Assembly: GCA_905221605.1 (NCBI GenBank)
Contig: CAJNDS010002690.1
Span: forward strand, 757,031-821,030
Reading direction: 5' to 3'
From: Symbiodinium natans
Taxonomy: Eukaryota > Sar > Dinophyceae > Suessiales > Symbiodiniaceae
Length of the DNA stretch: 64,000 nt
Each line of letters starts with the position of its first letter. Within the stretch, counting starts at the first letter, position 1. Below the pieces are notes generated by a model, which saw only the letters and a program-made list of their open reading frames with translations, was not told the origin of the DNA and searched no databases. The position numbers and the translations under genes are program-made. This document shows, piece by piece, positions 57,256 through 64,000 of this stretch.

Positions 57256-57663
57256 GTTTAGATCAGTGTTTTTCTATGCAAATTGTGCGTTTCAAGGGCA
57301 ATTAATGTTTTGTTGAGCAACTAATTTATTTATACAATTGTGCTTGTACGAGGCAAAGTATAAATCAAATAGTGAAACATTTTTCTTGGTTCTATGCGAA
57401 TTTAGCTACTAGAGTAATTATTAAGCAAAGAGCCCAATTTGACTCCAGTCAATACTATTTGAAGGAGCATACTCAACCAAGATACGAAATAGAAACCAGT
57501 CACTGGGGGGGGTACCATATATATATATATATATATGTATTTATATTTATTTATTTATTTATTATTTAAATAGTATATGTATATGGTATACATGTATGTA
57601 CATGTATGGTCTCTCGAATCTCTCCCCCTCCACCGAAACCACGAAGTTCAACTACTCTCCCAG

Positions 57664-57722
57664 TATGAGGCACCTCAAACACGACGGCCCGCGGTACAGA
57701 AGGGCAGAACCAAGAATCCAAA
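57664..57722 (+). CDS. Possible exon, YEAPQTRRPAVQKGRTKN
   Basis: Open after CTCTCCCAG. A GT inside (57694) could be the donor. Confidence 0.35.
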
Positions 57723-57870
57723 ACCCTGAAGCCCAACCCCCTTGAAGCCTAAACCCGAAAACCCTAAACCCTAAACGCCTAAACCGTCAACCCTACACCC
57801 TAAAACCTAAACCCTAAACCCTAAACCCTAAGCCCTAAGCAGGCAATCCGAAACCGCATCCGAATGTCAG

Positions 57871-57960
57871 GACGCGCGCCGAAGAAGCAGGCATTGAGCA
57901 CGAGGCTCGTGAGGTCATTGGCTTCTTGGAAGAGCAGCGGAGCCTGGTCACCGAAGTTCT
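57871..57960 (+). CDS. Predicted internal exon, EHEAREVIGFLEEQRSLV
   Basis: Starts TRAEEAGI, ends TEVL. Lies between GAATGTCAG and donor GTTCCC. A clear acidic helix or coiled coil. Confidence 0.5.
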
Positions 57961-58202
57961 GTTCCCCCCTTGGGGTTTAGGGTTTAGGGTTTAGGGTTTA
58001 GGGTTCCTGTGTCCCTTTTGTAAACCCGAAGCCCCGCAATTGGGTCCCCAACTAGTTGCCAAGTTTTGCCTAGGGTTTAGAAGTGGGTGGGAGGGGGGTG
58101 TATGCCCTGGATTCAAGAGGGTCATATATTGCGATACGCCCCTAAACCTTAAACCCAAAACCCTAAACCCTAAACCCTAAACCCTAAACTAGCCTTCCCT
58201 AG

Positions 58203-58238
58203 CCCAAAGCACCAAAGATTCTTGCCTTCCTGCCTACT
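58203..58238 (+). CDS. Possible small exon, PKAPKILAFLPT
   Basis: Twelve codons in phase 0 between TCCCTAG and donor GTCGTA. Confidence 0.35.
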
Positions 58239-58706
58239 GTCGTACGATTTAGGGCTTAGGGTTAGAACCCAACCCTAAACCCCAGCCTCCTCTCTCGCAA
58301 CTGCTTTAGGGATCGGAAGAATTACTAGTATTCCCGTATGGTCCCTTTATCACTATACTGTACTATCCCCACAAAACTTTCGGGTCTGCTGAGGGCTTAG
58401 AAAAAGTTTAGGGCTCCTGGGTTTGGGAGTTTGGGGACTTGGGGTTTGTAGAGGAAACGGGTTTGGGTTCAGGGGTTTTGGGGGCCTGAGGGTTCTGGAT
58501 TTCGGGCTTGAGAAAGTTCAGGGTTTAGGGTTTACAGCACGTTAGGGCTTACTGTAGGGGGTTGTGGGGTTGAATTCGGCGGTAGGGTCCCAAATCTTTG
58601 AAAGGTTCAGGGTTAATCCGGCAGCCCCGCTGGGTACCCAAAACCTTGAACCAACGGTGCCACCATTGCAACCTAAGCCCCTTAGGGTTTAGGGTTTAGG
58701 GTTTAG

Positions 58707-58857
58707 GGTTGGACCTTTTGCCCCAATCCTCCGGGCCGCAACCGAAATCCTCAGGGATCAGATTGACGTCGCTCCCACAAAGCTGGCCTTTCAAGATGCC
58801 GACTACTTGCATCAGCTTTTGGAGCGGATGACATTCGGCGGCTTTGCCGCACGCACA
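58707..58857 (+). CDS. CCCH copy B, exon with DYLHQLLERMTFGGF
   Basis: After a TTTAG the frame VGPFAPILRAATEILR, DQIDVAPTKLAFQDA and DYLHQLLERMTFGGFAAR is open for about 50 codons. The last part aligns with copy A 32199-32261. Copy A begins exactly at the aligned EYL, as if its exon were shorter or its first half lies elsewhere. The donor is unclear (no GT; GCACGC possible). Confidence 0.55.
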
Positions 58858-58984
58858 ACCCTAAACCCTCAACCCTCAACCCTCAACCCTCAACCCTAAA
58901 CCCTAAACCCTAAACCCTAAACCCTCCGCGTTTTGCACTTGGGCGGTACACAGCTCTAGCCCCTGTCCCTTAACAAGCTTTGAG

Positions 58985-59068
58985 ATGGCGACAGAGCTAA
59001 GGAGACGTAAGAGAAGAGGAAACACAACAGTAACGCTTGTATTCTGTGTTGCAAGGCAGTTTACTTAA
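58985..59068 (+). CDS. Possible exon with start codon, MATELRRRKRRGNTTVTL
   Basis: ATG at 58985 opens 27 codons to TAA (ending VFCVARQFT). Basic start. Context unclear. Confidence 0.35.
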   Translation: MATELRRRKRRGNTTVTLVFCVARQFT

Positions 59069-59116
59069 TTATGAAGATTCCATAAATCGTCTAGGGATGT
59101 GGATGACGGTGTCAAG

Positions 59117-59186
59117 GAATCTTCCTTAATTCAGCTATCTTGGAAAATCTGGGGATTTCTGGGGCACGCAAGTCTCCTTTCTACAG
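59117..59186 (+). CDS. Predicted internal exon, LIQLSWKIWGFLGHASLL
   Basis: Twenty-three codons plus one base between GTCAAG and GTCTCG. Hydrophobic, Trp-rich. Confidence 0.4.
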
Positions 59187-59284
59187 GTCTCGGGTTTGGG
59201 CTTAGGATGCTGCCCTAAACCCTAAACCCTAAACCCTAAACCCTAAACCCCTAAACCCCCTTAGGGTACTGCCTTTGGCTTCAG

Positions 59285-59346
59285 AGCATGGCCCGTGACC
59301 CTGTACCACACAGGCGAGGGGCTGCAGGAACCCTGCGCTCGAAGCC
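59285..59346 (+). CDS. Predicted internal exon, MARDPVPHRRGAAGTLRS
   Basis: Twenty codons plus two bases between GGCTTCAG and donor GTAAAC. Confidence 0.4.
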
Positions 59347-59387
59347 GTAAACGGTCCTTGTCTGCCATCTGATATACAAGTATATGA

Positions 59388-59511
59388 AGCAGGGTTTATA
59401 TTTCTGTTTTTGGTGAGTGTATATAAGGTTCCTTTTTTAATATTGGTGAGTGTATATACCTGGTGTCCTTTTGGGGGTACAAGAAATATATACCCTACTT
59501 CATATGAGGGT
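59388..59511. mobile_element. Element with two GGTGAGTGTATATA blocks
   Basis: AGGGTTTATATTTCTGTTTT, then TTGGTGAGTGTATATAAGGT and TTGGTGAGTGTATATACCTG. Nearly identical to 62592-62706 and, inverted, 8773-8871. Confidence 0.85.
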
Positions 59512-59620
59512 TTACGAAAATTGGGGGACCCCTGAAATAGATCCCAAATAGTAGGACCTTATGACAAGGATCCCACTAAGGCGCCCCTAATGTCGGAAGC
59601 CCTCATATCAGAAGATTACC

Positions 59621-59718
59621 CTAAGGGTCCATGTACCTCATTATTATATACTTGGGCCCCAAAGTCCCTATACAATAGTACTTTAAGGCCTAAGTATTTA
59701 GGTACATGGACCCTTAGG
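59621..59718. mobile_element. Foldback element, AAGGGTCCATGTACC family
   Basis: CTAAGGGTCCATGTACCTCA at the left, TAGGTACATGGACCCTTAGG at the right. Its interior is nearly identical to 36647-36750, so one of them moved or was copied recently. Confidence 0.92.
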
Positions 59719-59828
59719 GTCATATATAGATAGAGGCCAATTCAGGGCCCATATGCAGGGACCCTGTAACCACCAAAAGATCCAAAACAGTCACCGCAAC
59801 CCTCAGCAGTGGCCCACCGGCTTGGGGT

Positions 59829-59953
59829 GGAGGGTTTAGGTTGAGGTTTAGGGTTTAGGGTTTAGGGTTTAGGGTTTAGGGTTTAGGGTTTAGGGTTTAG
59901 GGTTTAGGGTTTAGGGTTTAGGGTTTAGGGTTTAGGGTTTAGGGTTTAGGGTT
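59829..59953. repeat. TTTAGGG array
   Basis: About seventeen perfect units. Confidence 0.96.
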
Positions 59954-60177
59954 CCTGGGTTGAGATTGAGAGTGTCGGTTTTTTTTACTTTCCCTAAACC
60001 TTAGGGTTTTGAGCTCAGGGCCTAGGGCTTAGGGCTTCGGGCTTCGGGCTTAGGGCTTAGGGCTTAGGGCTTAGTGACTAGAGGTTAGGGAAGCCCTGAA
60101 CCCCTTAGCCCTACACACACCCTAAACCCTAAGCCCTAAACCCTAAACCCTAAACCCTAAACCCTAAACCCCTACAG

Positions 60178-60275
60178 CCTCCAAGGGAGCCTGATGGCCA
60201 TGCTTCTCCACAACTTCAACGGACTTCCCTGGGTGGAACGCGTGCGCGCGATGCACGAGTGTTTGCGGCACCTTG
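60178..60275 (+). CDS. CCCH copy B, exon with GSLMAMLLHNFNGLPWVE
   Basis: Thirty-two codons with split codons at both ends between CCTACAG and GTAGTTTAGGG. The peptide continues RVRAMHECLRHL. GSLMAMLLHN aligns with copy A 33395-33460. The order of all four shared modules is the same in both copies. Confidence 0.6.
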
Positions 60276-60350
60276 GTAGTTTAGGGTTTAGGGTTTAGGG
60301 TTTAGGGTTTAGGGTTTGGGGTTTGGGGTTTGGGGTTTGGGGATTAGGGT

Positions 60351-60455
60351 GTGGTACCTTCTCCTTTTTGTTTGGTTCAAGGTTCCTTTATAACGTAACC
60401 AACCCCCCAAAAAAGGGTACTCTTACTATGACATAGTTACTGGGCTACCAAGGCA
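60351..60455. mobile_element. Foldback element, GGTACC...GGTTACTGGGCTACCA family
   Basis: GTGGTACCTTCTCCTTTTTG at the left, TAGTTACTGGGCTACCAAGG at the right. Its last AG is the acceptor of the next predicted exon. Confidence 0.75.
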
Positions 60456-60505
60456 TGGCGTCCGCCAGAACTGAGATGAGAAGCCCGGAGCATACGACTG
60501 TTCGG
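60453..60505 (+). CDS. Predicted exon, ASARTEMRSPEHTTVR
   Basis: Starts directly at the end of the foldback element (CTACCAAG) and ends at GTTTAGGG. Seventeen codons, first ATG at 60455. Confidence 0.4.
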
Positions 60506-60603
60506 GTTTAGGGTTTAGGGTTTAGGGTTTAGGGTTTAGGGTTTAGGGTTCAGGGTTTAGGGTTTAGGGTTTAGGGTTTAGGGTTTAGGGTTGAAGGAAG
60601 CAG

Positions 60604-60703
60604 GGGACGCGCGCAGGCGCTTCAAGGGCTTCTGTGGTTCCCTCGGTCGATTGGCCTCTGCGCTTCCATCTCTTCACAAGGAGGGGACTGCTGCCCATGA
60701 AGG
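60604..60703 (+). CDS. Predicted internal exon, RFKGFCGSLGRLASALPS
   Basis: Thirty-two codons (starting DARR, ending LHKEGTAAHE) between GGAAGCAG and GTTTAGGG, with split codons at both ends. Confidence 0.5.
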
Positions 60704-61010
60704 GTTTAGGGTTTAGGGTTTAGGGTTTAGGGTTTAGGGTTTAGGGTTTAGGGGTTAGGGGTTAGGGTTTAGGGTTTAGGGTTTAGGGTCTAGGGTCTAG
60801 GGTTTAGGGTTTAGGGCTTAGGCTTTAGGGTTTAGGGTTTAGGGTTTAGGGTTTAGGGTTTAGGGGTTAGGGGTTAGGGGTTAGGGGTTAGGGGTTAGGG
60901 GTTAGGGGTTGGGGTTTAGGGCTCGGGATTTAGGGGTTGGGGTTTAGGGTTTCGGGTTTAGGGTTTAGCGTGTAGGGTTTAGGGTTAGGGTTTAGGGCTT
61001 AGGGTTTAGG
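60703..61010. repeat. TTTAGGG array with GGGGTTA sub-array
   Basis: A 300-bp repeat run starting at the donor of exon 60604-60703. At 60838-60906 the unit changes to TTAGGGG (about eight copies), then reverts. Confidence 0.95.
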
Positions 61011-61024
61011 GAAAACTGATTTAG

Positions 61025-61070
61025 GCCGCGAGAGCGCGGTCGATAGTCTCATCGCGGACCTTCTACGCGG
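61025..61070 (+). CDS. Predicted internal exon, RESAVDSLIADLLR
   Basis: Fourteen codons with split codons between GATTTAG and donor GTGGGC. Confidence 0.4.
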
Positions 61071-61126
61071 GTGGGCGATCACCCCTAAGCCCTAATAAAC
61101 CCTACACCCTGAACCCTAAAATGCAG

Positions 61127-61165
61127 AGAAGTTTGCGTAAGGGTCCCAAGTGGGGTTTCAAGTTC
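61127..61165 (+). CDS. Predicted small exon, RSLRKGPKWGFKF
   Basis: Thirteen codons in phase 0 between ATGCAG and donor GTAGGT. Confidence 0.4.
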
Positions 61166-61187
61166 GTAGGTCCCTGCTGATGGTAAA

Positions 61188-61350
61188 GTCCTAGTAGTAG
61201 AGTAGGTATATTTTCAACCTTTTGGGGTAGTATAATCTCCTTCTACTCCCAAAGGTGAACCTTTGGGGTTTTAGGGTTTTGGGTTCTGGGTTTAAGGTTT
61301 AAGGTTTAAGGTTTAGGGTTTAGGGTTTAGGGTTTAGGGTTACTGGACAA
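61188..61350. mobile_element. Foldback element, GTAGAGTAGGTA...TTACTGGACAACT, with repeat insert
   Basis: AGTAGTAGAGTAGGTATATT at the left, GGTTACTGGACAACTCGG at the right. TTTAGGG units are inserted near the right end. Confidence 0.7.
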
Positions 61351-61362
61351 CTCGGAAGTAAG

Positions 61363-61487
61363 GTGGCTCCTCCTTGCACTTTTTGGACAACGGGTCATAA
61401 AGATCACACTCTTGAGGTCAGGCCTTATGGCTTGGCCAGTTTGAAGCGCACGGGATTCGCAAGGCCTTCGACTCTCAATGGGTCTCA
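61363..61487 (+). CDS. Predicted exon, CTFWTTGHKDHTLEVRPY
   Basis: After GAAGTAAG the frame VAPP-CTFW... is open for 41 codons to donor GTGCAC (continuing GLASLKRTGFARPSTLNG). An earlier donor GTCAGG (61417) is possible. Confidence 0.4.
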
Positions 61488-62174
61488 GTGCACAGGCCGA
61501 TGGTCTTCTATCTCAACCCCCTAAACCCTAAACCCTAAACCCTAAACCCTAAACCCTAAACCCCATAACCCTACCCCCTCAACCCCAAAACCGCCCTACA
61601 TGAGCCCAAACCTTAAAATCCTAAACCCTGAGCCCCAAGATTCCAACACCCGCGGGTTTAGGGTTTAGGGTTTGGGGTTTGGGGTTTAGGGTTTAGGGCT
61701 CGAAACCCCGAACCCCCTTAACCCTTCAGTTTAGACTGGCACCCCCCCCACCCCGCTTTTCCGAGAATCTCAAAACACCTCAGCTCTAGACCCTAAGCCT
61801 TCAACTCTGAAAGTCTAACCCTAAAGCTGGCATACACATACCTTATCATAGGGATAACAGTAAGTCTCCGCGCTCCCTAAACCCTAAACCCTAAACCCTA
61901 AACCCTAAACCCTAAACCCTAAACCCTAAACCCTAAACCCTCCCTTAAGAACCCTATAACAAATAGTAGCATTCAGGAACCTTTTTTCGAAGGGTTTTAA
62001 TGGCCATCCTAGGATGCCTGGGTTCCGGGTCTAGGTTGTTTCTGGGGTGTAAGTGTCGGGGCTTAGGGTTTAGGGTTTAGGGCTTAGGGTTTAGGGTTTG
62101 GGGTTTGGGGTTTGGGGTTTAGGGTTTAGGGGCTTCTAAGGGCTCATTTTTTTCAGGGTCTAGGGTATAGGCAG

Positions 62175-62242
62175 CACTGAGAATGCGAGGCGAAGGCATA
62201 GTCTTGCCGGTCTTATCCCACGCACATCTCGCTGTCGCCGAG
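62175..62242 (+). CDS. Predicted internal exon, EGIVLPVLSHAHLAVAE
   Basis: Twenty-two codons (starting LRMRG) between TAGGCAG and strong donor GTGCGT. Confidence 0.45.
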
Positions 62243-62399
62243 GTGCGTCCCGAATTTCTTCAGCCCTTAACTTGAAGCTGCAAGGGTTTGGGGTTTAGGG
62301 TTTAGGGTTTAGGGTGCAAACCTAGTTTAGGGTTAGAGTTTAGGGTTTAGGGCTTAAGGTTTAGGGTTTAGGAGAGCTGTAACGAAAAACAAAACGCAG

Positions 62400-62531
62400 G
62401 ATTTCGGAGCATGCAAGGCTCAACGTGACAGCCTGTGGGGCACACTGCAAATTCGAGACGCCGCCTTTTTTCTCTGCGCCATGCGGGTTGCAAGAAGCAC
62501 GCGGCACACGTGGCAAGCTGTGCAGTCATAA
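62400..62531 (+). CDS. Predicted terminal exon, LQIRDAAFFLCAMRVARS
   Basis: After AACGCAG the frame DFGACKAQRDSLWGT... runs 43 codons to TAA (ending TRHTWQAVQS). Long and mixed in composition. The minus strand is open too, with poorer composition. Confidence 0.5.
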   Translation, partial: DFGACKAQRDSLWGTLQIRDAAFFLCAMRVARSTRHTWQAVQS

Positions 62532-62576
62532 AGCCTGACTGCCAACACCAAGCCATCGAGCTGGCTTTCCAATCCC

Positions 62577-62942
62577 TAAGGGTCCATGTGAAACAGGGTT
62601 TATATTACTGTTATTGGTGAGTGTATATAAGGTTCCTTTTTAATATTGGTGAGTGTATGTACCTGGTGTCCTTTTGGGGGTACAAGAAATATATACCCTA
62701 CATCATGTGGGCATTTCTCTATATCCGGGTCCCTTTTGGGGGGGCCCTTTTCATAGGGTGACGTACTATATAGGTACCCCAAAAAACGGGAACCTAGTTT
62801 AGAGAACGACCTATGTACCTACACAGGACAATTACCCTAGTTTCTAAAAATTTTCAACCCCGAAACCCTCAAGCTGCTATATGGGATCTCCGGCTCTAAG
62901 GTCCAAGCAGAAAGCTATGCAGGTACGTGGACCCTTGAGAAC
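62577..62942. mobile_element. AAGGGTCCATGT element interrupted by a GGTGAGTGTATATA element
   Basis: CTAAGGGTCCATGT at 62577 runs at once into GAAACAGGGTTTATATTACT (62592-62706). The far end CAGGTACGTGGACCCTTGAG lies at 62920-62942. Suggests one element jumped into another. Confidence 0.65.
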
Positions 62943-63019
62943 TTTTTTCAGCCTTGCGCACCCCTACATTTGAAGCGCGAATGCAAGGGGTACCCCCAGG
63001 TGGGTCACCTCTGGTGCAG

Positions 63020-63093
63020 CCCGCCTGCCGGTGCTCCTGTCTAGCTGTAGTTTCAAGGTCTCTGCGGCCATGTTGCTGCAGCCGTCGGGCTAA
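63020..63093 (+). CDS. Predicted terminal exon, VLLSSCSFKVSAAMLLQP
   Basis: After GGTGCAG the frame RLP-VLLSS... runs 23 codons to TAA. Confidence 0.4.
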
Positions 63094-63245
63094 ACCCTAA
63101 GTCCTACATACCTTGTAAACCCGTATAGACCCTAAAATTCGAGCCAATAAACCTAGAAACCATATAAACCCCTATAAACCCGAAAGGTACCTTCAGCTCT
63201 AGTAAAGATCCCTCAGCGCTTGATAAATCCTGTACTTCCCCGCAG

Positions 63246-63310
63246 TTCCACGACGAAAGCTTGCATGGGGCCTCGGGTTCAGAAGGCTTCGTATGCGGGG
63301 GGGGCCTCAG
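63246..63310 (+). CDS. Predicted internal exon, FHDESLHGASGSEGFVCG
   Basis: Twenty-one codons plus two bases after the good acceptor TTCCCCGCAG and before donor GTTCAC. Confidence 0.45.
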
Positions 63311-63438
63311 GTTCACCAAGTGACCGGAACACCCCTATTTTACTCGTTAAGGGTTTGGGGTGTCGGGTTGAGGGTTTATAGGGTTTTAGGGTTCGCTACA
63401 CAATGTAGAACTGTAAAACCAACATGCCTTTTTCAAGC

Positions 63439-63723
63439 ACCTGCGACGCGTCTATACCCTCGACGTCTGCGCTTCCACCATGCCGCGGACAATGGCACCC
63501 TCCCATGTGTCTTGGGGGGGTCGTTTGTTGCTTGGACGAGAAGACTCGTCTTTGTTCCGCTCCACCTTGCGGCGCGGCCCAATCCGTAATGATTGTGCTG
63601 TCCAGCTGTGGTCGGCAAGGTTTCTTTGGGTTTGTGGATGGAGTCTGCAGAGCAGCTCATCGCAGAGGCGGGTTCCTGGGTCCAAATATCTAGATGTCGT
63701 AAGGGCAAAACCCCACAGCCTTT
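63439..63723 (+). CDS. Coding-like stretch open in several frames, HLRRVYTLDVCASTMPR
   Basis: After TTTTTCAAG one plus frame is open for about 94 codons (through GGRLLLGREDSSLFRSTL) to TGA at 63721. A second plus frame and two minus frames are open over most of it. Probably one or two exons, but frame, strand and edges cannot be set by eye. Confidence 0.35.
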
Positions 63724-64000
63724 GATCCCGAAGCCCTAACCCGCAAATCCTAAACCTCCAAACCTTAACCTAACCCCCGCACTCCCCCCCCCCCCCCCCC
63801 CCAAATCCGATATCCCTAAACCTTGGGACCCGTGACCCTATACATACTCGAAGGGTTCACCCCAACCGCAGCTACACCCGGGAAAGGATCCCTGAACCAT
63901 GCATACCTCTGGCTAAATCCTAAAGGGTTTAGGGGTTACCCCCTAAGCCCTAAAACCCACAAGCCCCAAAAACCTAGAGCCCTAACCCTGACCCCCTAAA

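Noticed and set aside
61849-61860. TAGGGATAACAG, resembling the start of the I-SceI site and a conserved LSU rRNA segment
   Set aside because: Only 12 bases match and the neighbourhood shows no further rRNA similarity; likely chance.

Overview
This window looks like nuclear DNA of a dinoflagellate-like alga. It has no long open reading frame. It is saturated with TTTAGGG/CCCTAAA telomere-type repeats on both strands, in dozens of internal arrays. Between them lie short unique islands of about 30-180 bp that read like single exons: usually an AG in front, one open frame, and a GT behind. In many cases the GT is the GT of a GTTTAGGG repeat, so the repeat array is the start of the intron. Tiny exons in long repeat-packed introns, CCCH fingers with a CENGxxCGYCHLxH core, and TTTAGGG telomere repeats fit a dinoflagellate. 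This is inference; I saw no spliced-leader sequence, and a chromerid or other alga with TTTAGGG telomeres is possible. No rRNA, tRNA, CRISPR or bacterial-type operon was seen.

The best-supported genes are two plus-strand paralogues. Copy A (about 26.1-33.5 kb) and copy B (about 54.3-60.3 kb) show the same order of recognisable pieces: a split CCCH zinc finger, an exon with QRxxLRxLN, an exon with YLxxLLxRM(S/T)FG(A/G)F, and an exon with LxAMLLHN. In copy B, joining 54338-54407 to 55147-55235 across a 739-bp intron rebuilds a perfect C-x7-C-x5-C-x3-H finger. In copy A the first cysteine is glycine and the junction seems to need a GA donor. Another supported gene end is at 22535-22775, where two exons and a 94-bp GT-AG intron give an acidic C-terminus.

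Region by region: 0-17 kb, telomere-type repeats, foldback elements and scattered exons, mostly plus strand with minus-strand exons near 7.2 and 13.4 kb. 17.9-26.1 kb, a different landscape: G-rich satellite blocks, a degenerate ubiquitin-conjugating-like segment near 19 kb, a cluster of about 200-bp direct and inverted repeats (20.4-22.4 kb) and a tandem array of about 310-bp units (23.2-24.3 kb). 26.1-38.6 kb, copy A and further exons on both strands. 39.8-41.6 kb, a large foldback element with an AT-rich core of about 1 kb. 41.6-47 kb, a dense run of plus-strand exons. 47-52 kb, exons, microsatellites and foldbacks. 52.3-61.5 kb, copy B and its flanks. 61.5-64 kb, more exons, foldbacks and a stretch open in several frames.

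At least fifteen families of short foldback (MITE-like) elements with long terminal inverted repeats are interleaved with the telomere-type arrays, often directly beside an exon edge, as expected of introner-like elements. Single exon calls are individually weak because 20-30 codon open frames arise by chance. They gain weight from splice edges, phase and, in a few cases, paralogy. Exon entries quote short parts of the predicted peptide.
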